From Smittia aterrima (lineage: Eukaryota > Arthropoda > Insecta > Diptera > Chironomidae), in the NCBI GenBank assembly GCA_033063855.1, contig CP093829.1:15903537-15967536 (forward strand): DNA of 64,000 nucleotides. The letters run 5' to 3'. Below, in pieces: positions 18,450-27,424 of the stretch. The translations under genes and the position numbers were made by a program. Under the pieces are notes generated by a model. The model was not told the origin of the DNA, did not search any database, and saw only the letters and a list, made by a program, of their open reading frames with translations. How positions within the stretch are numbered: the stretch's first letter is position 1; each line of letters begins with the position of its first letter.

Positions 18450-19208
18450 TTACATTTCCGAAAAACGTTTCCCCAAAACATTCATCTTCTTTTCAACTCC
18501 GTCGTCGTTGTCCTCATCCATTTTTACATCATCTCCATCGTTGAATAGCTTTGTCACCACCAAATCATAATCAGTCAACTTGAATTGACCTTCATGTTTT
18601 TCTTCTTCTTCTTTTGCATCGAGTGGAACCTTTTTTATTTTGTCGGTCTCTCCATAAACTTTTTTAAATCTTCCACAAACAACCTTCTCAGTATTCTTCT
18701 GGTCCACGACTTCTTGTTTAGCTTCTTCCAAATCTATCCTGGTGTAATAATTCGGCTCGCTTCCTTCTACAACATCAAGACCCTCCATTACTCTACGTCT
18801 TTGGGTTTCCAAACGTTCCAATATGGCTTTTTGCTTTGAATCAGATTCGAATCCAAAGCAGAGTATGTCGATAGATTTTCGATAATTTCTGACTTGACGC
18901 AACATTACAGTTGGATAACCGAATGAAAGTTTCAAAAGATACGTCAAAGTTTTGTAACATGCTTTAGTATCGTAGAAATCAGGCCACAAAATTGTGAAAT
19001 TTTCATTGTCACATCCGTCGTTGAACTTTGAATTTTTGCCATCCAGAACTAGAACAATTCCATTATTATCGAGTGATCCTTCTTTTAAAACTGCGTCCAA
19101 AACTCTAAATGGAACTTCTAAGGGGAGTTCCAATGTCGATCTCGATGTTATGAAATTGTTTGAGGCATTCAAACAATCGATGTAAACATCAGTTTCAAAA
19201 TGAGACAT
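18450..19208 (-). CDS. Unknown protein, paralogue of the two small neighbours
   Basis: The frame opens at 19247, but the likely start is the ATG at 19208 (MSHFETDVYID; 252 residues). The TATA-like AATAAAAA at 19285-19278 and the initiator TCAGT at 19253-19249 put the transcript start almost on top of the first ATG. Residues YIDCLNASNNFITSRS, then LELPLEVPFRVLDAVL and NNGIVLVLDG, align with the 19281-19637 protein (YIEWLNDSNNSITSE, TTELPLAIGFRIMEVEL). It then has a unique C-terminal extension, acidic at the end with a Lys-rich tail. The shared N-terminal module resembles the start of the minor-capsid-like protein at 20107, so a virion or assembly role is possible but unproven. Confidence 0.6.
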   Translation of the reverse strand: MSHFETDVYIDCLNASNNFITSRSTLELPLEVPFRVLDAVLKEGSLDNNGIVLVLDGKNSKFNDGCDNENFTILWPDFYDTKACYKTLTYLLKLSFGYPTVMLRQVRNYRKSIDILCFGFESDSKQKAILERLETQRRRVMEGLDVVEGSEPNYYTRIDLEEAKQEVVDQKNTEKVVCGRFKKVYGETDKIKKVPLDAKEEEEKHEGQFKLTDYDLVVTKLFNDGDDVKMDEDNDDGVEKKMNVLGKRFSEM

Positions 19209-19248
19209 TTTATTTGTATGATTATTCTGCACAGACTTGTAAAACACA

Positions 19249-19285
19249 ACTGATGAAATTGTTGTCGCAAAGCAGCCTTTTTATT
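19249..19285 (-). promoter_or_regulatory. Core promoter, duplicated copy 1
   Basis: AATAAAAAGGCTGCTT followed about 34 bases downstream by ATCAGTTGTG (initiator A at 19251). The same two words in the same order precede the 19637 gene. Confidence 0.6.
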
Positions 19286-19637
19286 CTCTGATTGAAAATT
19301 TCCACTCAACAACATCGTTAATCATCTCGAGAGAAATAAACAAATCTTTGTTTAATCGCAATAATTGACTTATTGCAAAACACATTTTTTCTTTGTTGTG
19401 AGCGGGGTTAAGGGTTATCAAAAGTTCTTCGTAGCTAACGTATTCTTCGTATCCTCCTAAAGTTAAGAGAATTCCACCATCATCAAGCAATCCTTCTTCT
19501 TCTGTTCCCAATTCCACCTCCATAATTCTAAATCCAATTGCCAAGGGAAGTTCTGTTGTCCATTCTGATGTTATGGAATTGTTTGAGTCATTCAACCATT
19601 CAATGTATTCTTCAACTCCATCGTCGTCGTCATCCAT
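19281..19637 (-). CDS. Small acidic unknown protein, paralogue 2
   Basis: 118 residues, intact, starting MDDDDDGVEEYIEW. It shares its N-terminal half with the 18450-19208 protein and its C-terminal half (LLITLNPAHNKEK, LLRLNKDLFISLE, VVEWKFSIRE) with the 19708-20088 protein, bridging the two. Its promoter, including AATAAAAAGGCTGCTT and CATCAGTTGTG upstream of the ATG, is a near copy of that of the next gene, so gene and promoter were duplicated together. No known domain is seen. It might be a scaffold or minor virion component, which is inference from its position. Confidence 0.6.
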   Translation of the reverse strand: MDDDDDGVEEYIEWLNDSNNSITSEWTTELPLAIGFRIMEVELGTEEEGLLDDGGILLTLGGYEEYVSYEELLITLNPAHNKEKMCFAISQLLRLNKDLFISLEMINDVVEWKFSIRE

Positions 19638-19656
19638 CTTGATTATTATTATTCCA

Positions 19657-19716
19657 CACAGAGTTTTATTTCACAACTGATGAGATTATGTTCGGGAAGC
19701 AGCCTTTTTATTCTTT
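19657..19716 (-). promoter_or_regulatory. Core promoter, duplicated copy 2
   Basis: AATAAAAAGGCTGCTT overlaps the stop of the 19708 gene and is followed by TCATCAGTTGTG. It is the sister of the promoter at 19249-19285. Confidence 0.6.
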
Positions 19717-20088
19717 GATTGAAAATTTCCACTCAACAACAGCGTTGAAATAATGACGTTGTTTTTCTTTCTCGAGAGAAATAAACAACTCTTTGTTCAA
19801 TCGCAGTAAATGATTTATTGCCAACCACATTTTTTCATGATTGATCGCGGGGTTAAGGGTTATCAAAAAGTCCTCTCCGCTGTTGTAGTCTTCAAACGTC
19901 ACACTACTTCCATCAATAATAATCATTAAAACTTGATTATTTAAATCGTTTTTTACAATTTTACACGCTTTAATTTTCATTGGATGTTGTCTTGGTATTT
20001 CAGAATCGTATCGAGTTAACAAAAAGTTTTTTCTGGAATTTAAATTTTCCAGCTTGCTTTTAATCACGTCCATTAGACTTGGATACAT
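19708..20088 (-). CDS. Small unknown protein, paralogue 3
   Basis: 126 residues, intact. The C-terminal half (DFLITLNPAINHEKM, LLRLNKELFISLE, AVVEWKFSIKE) is clearly homologous to the 118-residue neighbour. The N-terminal half (MYPSLMDVIKSKLENLNSRK) is more diverged and lacks the run of Asp. No known domain. It starts 19 bases downstream of the stop of the minor-capsid-like gene, so the two may share a transcript. Confidence 0.6.
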   Translation of the reverse strand: MYPSLMDVIKSKLENLNSRKNFLLTRYDSEIPRQHPMKIKACKIVKNDLNNQVLMIIIDGSSVTFEDYNSGEDFLITLNPAINHEKMWLAINHLLRLNKELFISLEKEKQRHYFNAVVEWKFSIKE

Positions 20089-20106
20089 GTTTGCAACTAA
20101 AAAAGA

Positions 20107-21285
20107 TTACTCGATTTCTTTAAATCGTAATGAAATCACGTTTGATGACGCACTATTTTGAAATTCGATTTGATTGCCGTCTTGATCTGTTAGTAAAAAC
20201 GAAATTGTTTTGATTGTGGTTTTTTCAATTTCACAATATGTGATGTTGTTGACGTATTCATCGTGGTCAGTCACACCATTTTGAAGTGGACACATGAACA
20301 ATAAGCGTGATTGATATGATCCAACAAACTGTGTTTTAATCGCGTCGCAATAAATACATAATAAATCTCGATTATAATTGAACAAAGGTTTTTCGAATAC
20401 TATTTGATTTTCTTTTGCAAAGTGCAAGGTCAGATCCACAAATCTTTTTACGAAACGGTGAATGAGTTCATTGGTTTTCATCAAATGTTGTCTCTTTTGA
20501 GCAACCACTATGACATATTTATGACGATCATTAAATTCTTCTCCAGGGTTCGCCTTTTTAAATTCTTTGAAGTAATCGGCTATTCTACTAAAACAAGCCT
20601 CTGAATGATGTGTAAGAGAGCTTGTCAGCTCCTTGAATCTTTCTGTATCTTCTATAGTTTTACTTTTGTGTGATGTTTTTGGATTTAATCTAAGTATTGG
20701 AATTAATTGTAAAATAATTTTGTAAAGAATCGAACTCATTGTTTGCTGATTGCCTTCACTCAAGTATAATTTCACCATTTCAATTTTATGTGCGTTATCC
20801 CCAGGAAATTGAAAATCTTCAATGGTTTCACCTTTTTTTAAAAGCGTTTTCATATCAATTTCAAATGAGAAGTCTTTAGCACCCGTTTCTCCAACTTCTG
20901 ATTTTCCGAAATCAATTTTAAAACTTCTTTCATCAAAGAAATAGCCTTTGTTGAGATAACGTCTAAAATAGTTTTTTGTATATATATGTGGATTGTTGCT
21001 ACTTGCAATTAAAATTGCTATAAGTCCATCAATGCCTTCAAATTGGTTAAAAGCTTCATTAGTTCTTGATTTTTTCAAAACTATAGAGTCCCAAGAAGTT
21101 GTATAATTTTCAAGAGGTGGCGTGTAAGAATTGAGAAAGAGTTGAGAGATTCCAACAGCATATTTTTTCGAACCAAACTCCAATGGTATTTCAAGCTCAG
21201 TTGTAAATGATGATTGCGTATTGTTAAACTTATCGCTGCTATCACCGCTGAAAAATCTAGCTGTAAATTCTTTTGGAAGACCCAT
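20107..21285 (-). CDS. Polinton minor-capsid/penton-like protein
   Basis: The true start is the ATG at 21285 (MGLPKEFTARFF; 392 residues). An upstream in-frame TTG at 21294 is not a normal eukaryotic start. The N-terminus SSFTTELEIPLEF followed by KKYAVGISQLFLNSYTPP has the pattern of the second capsid protein found beside Polinton and adintovirus hexon genes (a strand with Thr-x-Leu, Pro-Leu, then a hydrophobic strand). The end, TIKTISFLLTDQDGNQIEF then VISLRF, also fits it. The middle is helical and Lys-rich. It probably forms vertex capsomers. The same N-terminal module appears in reduced form in the three small paralogues next door. Confidence 0.62.
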   Translation of the reverse strand: MGLPKEFTARFFSGDSSDKFNNTQSSFTTELEIPLEFGSKKYAVGISQLFLNSYTPPLENYTTSWDSIVLKKSRTNEAFNQFEGIDGLIAILIASSNNPHIYTKNYFRRYLNKGYFFDERSFKIDFGKSEVGETGAKDFSFEIDMKTLLKKGETIEDFQFPGDNAHKIEMVKLYLSEGNQQTMSSILYKIILQLIPILRLNPKTSHKSKTIEDTERFKELTSSLTHHSEACFSRIADYFKEFKKANPGEEFNDRHKYVIVVAQKRQHLMKTNELIHRFVKRFVDLTLHFAKENQIVFEKPLFNYNRDLLCIYCDAIKTQFVGSYQSRLLFMCPLQNGVTDHDEYVNNITYCEIEKTTIKTISFLLTDQDGNQIEFQNSASSNVISLRFKEIE

Positions 21286-21367
21286 CTTACCCAAGATAAT
21301 AAATTCAAATGATTAGTTGTGAATGAAAATGATTCTATTTATTTCATTCTGTTCTTTACAAAGCAAT

Positions 21368-21904
21368 TCAATTCGATTGTTCATCATCATCGTCGTCATC
21401 AATCAAATTTTCCTTTTCTGCTTCTTCCTGTTCGGCCTTTTCCTTTTCGAGCTTGTCCTTTTCGAGTTTCTCCTTGTCGAGCTTGTCCTTCTCAGCCTTT
21501 GCCTTTTCCATTTTGTCGACCGAAAGTTTGGCTCTCTTAGATGGTGGTTTCTCATTTGGATCGACGATTTTCCACTCGTAAAAGTTGATTACATTACCCC
21601 TTGAATGCATATTTTGGTTTTTCACTCGCATAAAAACCTTATGACTTCTTTGTCTAAACAAAACTAGGGTGTTTTCTCGTTTTATAACGTTTGATGCGTA
21701 CGATGGTGGCATGTACAAAATTTCAATTTTTCGTTCTTGATTGTACAACTCCAAAGCTAGACGTTTGCCATACTCCGTGTCTTTTAATTCACCATGACGA
21801 ACTTCGATCCACTGCCCCAAAGGCAAGTCTCGGGATTTGATCAACGGAAGAAAGCTTTCGGTGTTTAAAGCGTTTACGTAATTGGTTAAGTCAACTGTAT
21901 CCAT
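21368..21904 (-). CDS. Unknown protein with charged coiled-coil tail
   Basis: 178 residues, intact. Residues 1-115 form a compact strand-rich part (PLGQWIEVRHGELKDTEYG, ALELYNQERKIEILYMPPSY, KVFMRVKNQ) of unknown fold. After PPSKRAKLS, a possible nuclear signal, comes a repetitive EKDKLEKEKLEKDK coiled-coil-like stretch and an acidic end (DDDDDDEQSN). The head could bind DNA or a partner, but no family is recognised. It is the first gene of the minus-strand set and has a clear TATA/initiator promoter. It lies back to back with the Cys-rich ORF. Confidence 0.55.
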   Translation of the reverse strand: MDTVDLTNYVNALNTESFLPLIKSRDLPLGQWIEVRHGELKDTEYGKRLALELYNQERKIEILYMPPSYASNVIKRENTLVLFRQRSHKVFMRVKNQNMHSRGNVINFYEWKIVDPNEKPPSKRAKLSVDKMEKAKAEKDKLDKEKLEKDKLEKEKAEQEEAEKENLIDDDDDDEQSN

Positions 21905-21930
21905 CTTTACTATTCAGTGATTGAATGTTT

Positions 21931-21967
21931 ACTGGTTGTTTTCTGTTTAAACTTCTCGACTTTTATA
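21931..21967 (-). promoter_or_regulatory. TATA plus initiator of the 21904 gene
   Basis: TATAAAAG at 21967-21960 and CCAGT with initiator A at 21933, 34 bases apart. This is the same spacing as the other promoters in the element. Confidence 0.6.
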
Positions 21968-22140
21968 CAGAAAAATTGTTTTTGAATGAATACTTGTGCT
22001 GATAAGAGATTGTCACAACAACATCATTACGAATAATCAGGTCAACATGATTTATTTATTCATTTTAATGACATTTCTGATTATTTTGCGTTTAATTAAT
22101 TCAATAATAACAAAACGGTCAGTTGATTATAAATATTGAA

Positions 22141-22604
22141 ATGGAACAAACACAATTATTTTGTAAAGAAAAATTAGTTGACAGTGACATCAGTGATTGC
22201 GAATCTAAAGATTTAGAATGCTTACACAAAATTGCACTAGCTCGATCAGATTACACAATAAAATTAAAAACGAAATCTTTTTCAATACTTTTGGTTTGAC
22301 AAAGCGATTTATGTTTTATTGTGTTAACCAACAACTTGCATACGATTTCAACAAGTTCAGAATGATTCATATAGAAATGTGTCATCTTAGAAATTTTGGC
22401 AAAAAATTTTGTCATTCTTGCGCGAAACATGAAAGAAACGAAAAAATAATTAGAAAAGTTTTTAATCTTGATTACGAATTCAAAATAAGTGGTTACAACA
22501 ACCTCAAAGAATGTGAACAAAAGAATCTTCAACTAAAATGCTCACGATGCAACGATCCAATATTTCTGATATTTCAATTCAGAACTTTGTATTTATATAT
22601 TTAA
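22141..22604 (+). CDS. Cys-rich putative zinc-binding ORF, start and frame uncertain
   Basis: Two overlapping plus-strand frames exist: 22141-22305 (MEQTQLFCKEKLVDSD, ending after 54 codons) and 22218-22604 (128 residues from MLTQNCTSS). The longer one has CHSCAKHE and, later, CEQKNLQLKCSRCNDPIF, paired-Cys knuckles that suggest zinc binding. A TATAAATA at 22128-22135 would start transcripts near 22160 and favour the 22218 ATG. A CAGTTG initiator at 22120 would instead favour the 22141 frame, requiring a frameshift or short intron to reach the Cys-rich part. It diverges from the structural genes, as early or regulatory genes of DNA viruses often do. No family assigned. Confidence 0.4.
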
Positions 22605-23100
22605 GAAAAGTTTGCAAACTTTAGACAAAAAATTTTGATCGTAAGTTCCATTCAAATAATTTTGTTTGCCTATTTCAAACAAATACTTTTGTTCGTAAAA
22701 CAAAGACAAAATTATTTGTTTTTAATTTTCAGACAAAAATATTTGTCGCCGATTTTCATACAAAAATATTTGTCGCCGATTTTTATACAAAATTATTTGT
22801 CGTTGATTCTGTTTTATACACACTTGTTATCATTAATGCTAATAAATTAAATCTTATCACTTTTTTGTTTGAAACATTTTTAATTAACAATCAATCAAAC
22901 GAATAAATTGTATTTTAATTATCAATCAAACGAATAAAATGTATTTTAATTTAAGAGTTTGTTCACTTTGAGCGAATGTTGATTAAAACTCGGCTCAACA
23001 ACAACCGAACTTTTTAAGATTAACTTATTTTATCTAAAAAACTTGAATATCTTTTTGTGATATCTAAGAATTGAATATCGTTCTCGTATTTACTCTACTC
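22605..23100. other. AT-rich flank with short tandem repeats
   Basis: No gene. It holds three 27-bp tandem units at 22733-22813 (ACAAAAATATTTGTCGCCGA plus TTTTYAT) and a duplicated 33-bp segment at about 22887-22952 (TCAATCAAACGAATAAA then TGTATTTTAATT). The right end of the Polinton-like element should be here, but no inverted counterpart of the left flank was found. Confidence 0.6.
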
Positions 23101-23796
23101 TTATGCTGGTACTATAATGCCTCGACAATACCTAAAAAGGTACTTATGCTGGTACTTGAATACCTCAAGAATACCCGAAAAAGTATTTTGGCTGGTACTT
23201 GAATACCTCGTAAAATACTTTTTCACTTGAATTTTCAAATCCTGTTTCAAATAAATTTCCACATTTTGAGAACGGAACGAGTTAGCGGTTTGAAGTCTTT
23301 TGCAAATAGTTTCAGAACAATGTAGAGAATATTTCTTCATACCAGGATCGGGCTTATTGGATCCTGATATGACGGGCACAACATTTACAGAAGCAAAATT
23401 CATAAAAATCAAACTTAAACGTCGTGACGTTCTTTTGTAGACCAAATAAAACAAATCCTGTTATCCAGAAATATTGTCCACATTGTTCTGAAACTATTTG
23501 CAAAAGACTTCACACCGCTAACTCTTTTCGTTCTCAAAATGTGGCAATTTATTTGAAACAGAAAAAAAATTCGTCAAAAATTTAAGGTACTTTTTTAAAG
23601 GTATGGTATTTTACGAGGTATTCAAGTACCAGAAAAAGTACCTTTTCAGGTATTGTCGAGGTACTCAAGTACCAGCATAAGTACCTTTTCAGGTATTGTC
23701 GAGGTACTTAAGTACCAGCAAGAATACCTTTTTTGGTATTGTCGAGGTATTATAGTACCAGCAAAAATACCCAAAAGGTACCGGTACCTCCACACT
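23101..23796. mobile_element. Foldback element, left flank of the satellite array
   Basis: The central arms 23263-23365 and 23470-23545 are reverse complements (CCACATTTTGAGAACG against CGTTCTCAAAATGTGG). On both sides lie chains of about 42-bp subrepeats built from TACC-TTTT-GGTATT-GTCGAGGTA and GTACCAGCA words, again inverted to each other. The inner end reads GGTACCGGTACCTCCACACT and stops exactly where the satellite begins. The outer end lacks this terminus. There is no coding capacity. It matches 42401-42960 in mirror orientation. Confidence 0.8.
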
Positions 23797-26273
23797 GGGA
23801 AAAAGTTGAAAACCAAAAAAAAATTTTTTTGCTCGGAAACGAAAAATTTGATTAACAACGAGCTCATTTGTATTGAATTTGGGCAAAATGAAAGATAAAG
23901 AGGTTTTTAAAGCCATAACTTTGGTTTTGAAAAATTTTTTTTTGCTCAGAAAGTTGAAACCAAAAAAAAAATTTTTTTGATTGGAAACGAAAAATTTGAT
24001 TAACAACGAGCTCATTTGTATTGAATTTGGGCAAAATGAACGATAAAGAGGTTTTTAAAGCCATAACTTTGGTTTTGAAAAATTTTTTTTTGCTCAGACA
24101 GGAAAAAGTTGAAAACCAAAAAAAAATTTTTTTGCTCGGAAACGAAAAATTTGATTAACAACGAGCTCATTTGTATTGAATTTGGGCAAAATGAACGATA
24201 AAGAGGTTTTTAAAGCCATAACTTTGGTTTTGAAAAATTTTTTTTTTGCTCAGAAAGGAAAAAGTTGAAAACCAAAAAAAATTTTTTTTGCTCGGAAACG
24301 AAAAATTTGATTAACAACGAGCTCATTTGTATTGAATTTGGGCAAAATGAACGATAAAGAGGTTTTTAAAGCCATAACTTTGGTTTTTAAAAATTTTTTT
24401 TTTTGCTCAGAAAGGAAAAAGTTGAAAACCAAAAAAAAAATTTTTTTGCTCGGAAACGAAAAATTTGATTAACAACGAGCTCATTTGTATTGAATTTGGG
24501 CAAAATGAACGATAAAGAGGTTTTTAAAGCCATAACTTTGGTTTTGAAAAATTTTTTTTTGCTCAGAAAGGAAAAAGTTGAAACCAAAAAAAAATTTTTT
24601 AGCTCGGAAACGAAAAATTTGATTAACAACGAGCTCATTTGTATTGAATTTGGGCAAAATGAACGATAAAGAGGTTTTTATAGCCATACCTTTGGTTTTG
24701 AAAAATTTTTTTTTTGCTCAGAAAGAGAAAAGTTGAAAACCAAAAAAAAAATTTTTCTTAGGAAACGAAAATCTTGATTAACAACGAGCTCATTTGTATT
24801 GAATTTGGGCAAAATGAACGATAAAGAGGTTTTTATAGCCATACCTTTGGTTTTGAAAAATTTTTTTTTTGCTCAGAAAGGAAAAAGTTGAAAACCAAAA
24901 AAAAATTTTTTTGCTCGGAAACGAAAAATTTGATTAACAACGAGCTCATTTGTATTGAATTTGGGCAAAATGAACGATAAAGAGGTTTTTAAAGCCATAA
25001 CTTTGGTTTTGAAAAATTTTTTTTTGCTCAGAAAGGAAAAAGTTGAAAACCAAAAAAAAATTTTTTTGCTCGGAAACGAAAAATTTGATTAACAACGAGC
25101 TCATTTGTATTGAATTTGGGCAAAATGAACGATAAAGAGGTTTTTAAAGCCATAACTTTGGTTTTGAAAAATTTTTTTTTTGCTCAGAAAGGAAAAAGTT
25201 GAAAACCAAAAAAAAAAATTTTTTTGCTCGGAAACGAAAAATTTGATTAACAACGAGCTCATTTGTATTGAATTTGGGCAAAATGAACGATAAAGAGGTT
25301 TTTAAAGCCATAACTTTGGTTTTGAAAAATTTTTTTTTGCTCAGAAAGGAAAAAGTTGAAAACCAAAAAAAATTTTTTTTGCTCGGAAACGAAAAATTTG
25401 ATTAACAACGAGCTCATTTGTATTGAATTTGAGCAAAATGAACGATAAAGAGGTTTTTAAAGCCATAACTTTGGTTTTGAAAAATTTTTTTTGCTCAGAA
25501 AGGAAAAAGTTGAAAACCAAAAAAAAATTTTTTTGCTCGGAAACGAAAAATTTGATTAACAACGAGCTCATTTGTATTGAATTTGAGCAAAATGAACGAT
25601 AAAGAGGTTTTTAAAGCCATAACTTTGGTTTTGAAAAAATTTTTTTTTTGCTCAGAAAGGAAAAAGTTGAAAACCAAAAAAAAAATTTTTTGTTTGGAAA
25701 CGAAAAATTTGATTAACAACGAGCTCATTTGTATTGAATTTGAGCAAAATGAACGATAAAGAGGTTTTTAAAGCCATAACTTTGGTTTTGAAAAATTTTT
25801 TTTTTGCTCAGAAAGGAAAAAGTTGAAAACCAAAAAAAAATTTTTTTTGCTCGGAAACGAAAAATTTGATTAACAACGAGCTCATTTGTATTGAATTTGA
25901 GCAAAATGAACGATAAAGAGGTTTTTAAAGCCATAACTTTGGTTTTGAAAAAATTTTTTTTTTTGCTCAGAAAGGAAAAAGTTGAAAACCAAAAAAAAAA
26001 TTTTTTTGCTCGGAAACGAAAAATTTGATTAACAACGAGCTCATTTGTATTGAATTTGAGCAAAATGAACGATAAAGAGGTTTTTAAAGCCATAACTTTG
26101 GTTTTGAAAAATTTTTTTTTTTGCTCAGAAAGGAAAAAGTTGAAAACCAAAAAAATTTTTTTTTGCTCGGAAACGAAAAATTTGATTAACAACGAGCTCA
26201 TTTGTATTGAATTTGAGCAAAATGAACGATAAAGAGGTTTTTAAAGCCATAACTTTGGTTTTGAAAAATTTTT
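23797..26273. repeat. 154-bp satellite array, left segment
   Basis: Head-to-tail monomers of 148-157 bp. A typical one contains GCTCGGAAACGAAAAATTTG, ATTAACAACGAGCTCATTTG, GCAAAATGAACGATAAAGAG, AAAGCCATAACTTTGG and runs of A and T that account for the length variation. About 16 units. From about 25.4 kb GAATTTGGGC becomes GAATTTGAGC, marking a sub-family. Minus-strand frames such as MALKTSLSFI-type peptides are accidental. Confidence 0.97.
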
Positions 26274-27424
26274 GAGGCTTTTTCTCCGAAGGAAAAAAGC
26301 CTATATGGGGCCGGTTTGATGTCTGTGTCTGTGTCTGTGTCTGTGTCTGTGTCTGTGTCTGTGTCTGTGTCTGTGTCTGTGTCTGTGTCTGTCGTCCGTC
26401 TGATAACTATTTTTCTCGAGAACGATGACAGCTAGAGACTTCCGGTTTTCGCCAATCGGTTCGGGTGGTGAGTGCGACCAGTGAGTTCTGAGATGGAGTC
26501 GGACGGACATATGGACAGACGGACAGATGGACAAACGGACATACGAACCAATGGAATTTGATATATCTCGAGAACCAAGACAGCTAGAGACTTCCGGTTT
26601 GGACCAATCGTTTACAATAAACTTGTACAAGTAACTTGTACAAGAAACTTGCATACAAGTTTTCTGTACAAGAAATTGAAAAAGTTGTATATCTCGAGAA
26701 CCAAGACAGCTAGAGACTTCCGGTTTGGGCCGATGGAGTCTGTGCGCGAGGGCCAAGCGGACAGACGGACAAACGGACAGACAGACAGACGGACAGACGG
26801 ACAAAAAGGAATTTGACATTTCTTGAGAACGGAAGCAGCTAGAGACTTCCGGTTTGGACCAATCACTTACAAGTAACTTGTACAAGTGACTTGTACAAGA
26901 AACTTGCATACAAGTTTTCCGTACAAGAAATTGAAAAAGTGATATATCTCGAGAACCAAGACAGCTAGAGACTTCCGGTTTGGGCCGATGGAGTCTGTGT
27001 GTTAGGGCCAAGTGGACAGACAGACAGACGGACAGACAGACGGACAGACGGACAAAAATGAATTTCATATATCTCGAGAACGAAGATAGCTAGAGACTTC
27101 CGGTTTGGACCGATGGAGTCTGTGTGGGAGGGCCAAGTGGACAGACGGACAAACGGACAGACAGACAGACGGACAGACGGACAAAAATGAATTTTATATA
27201 TCTCGAGAACGAAGATAGCTAGAGACTTCCGGTTTGGACCGATGAAGTCTGTGTGGGAGGGCCAAGTGGACAGACGGACAGACGGACAAAAATGAATTTT
27301 ATATATCTCGAGAACGAAGATAGCTAGAGACTTCCGGTTTGGACCGATGGAGTCTGTGTGGGAGGGCCAAGTGGACAGACGGACAAACGGACAGACAGAC
27401 AGACGGACAGACGGACAAAAATGA
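26274..27424. repeat. Microsatellite and CTCGAGAAC minisatellite inserted in the array
   Basis: It starts with a hairpin-prone AGGCTTTTTCTCC-GAAGGAAAAAAGCCT, then a (TGTGTC)n run at 26322-26392, then eight units of about 100-150 bp. Each unit has TCGAGAAC, GCTAGAGACTTCCGGTTT and most end in GGACAGACGGACAAACGGAC-type tetranucleotide strings. Two units also carry a CAAGTAACTTGTACAAG-rich stretch. The satellite resumes in mid-monomer at about 27425, so this block either inserted into or recombined with the array. Confidence 0.92.

Larger units (their letters stand above)
14033..22604 (-). mobile_element. Polinton/Maverick (adintovirus-like) element, partial
   Basis: Ten minus-strand genes encode a packaging ATPase, capsid-like protein, pVI/pX-like basic protein, rve integrase with chromodomain, adenain-like protease, three small paralogues, a minor-capsid-like protein and an acidic-tailed protein. 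A plus-strand Cys-rich ORF lies beyond them. ATPase, capsid, integrase and cysteine protease together define the Polinton/adintovirus group of large DNA transposons that can form virions. Protein-primed DNA polymerase B, also normal for the group, is not in the window; it may lie in the gap, or be lost. No terminal inverted repeats or 6-bp target duplication could be found, so the ends given are those of the recognisable genes. All uninterrupted frames are intact, so the copy looks young. Confidence 0.88.

Noticed and set aside
21286..21294. TTG at 21294 as start of the minor-capsid-like protein
   Set aside because: Non-ATG starts are rare in eukaryotes and a good ATG follows at 21285.
12956..23100. 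Terminal inverted repeats of the Polinton-like element
   Set aside because: I compared the flanks by eye. The only shared words (for example GTTAACTTATT near 13023 and ATTAACTTATT near 23023) are in direct, not inverted, orientation and too short.
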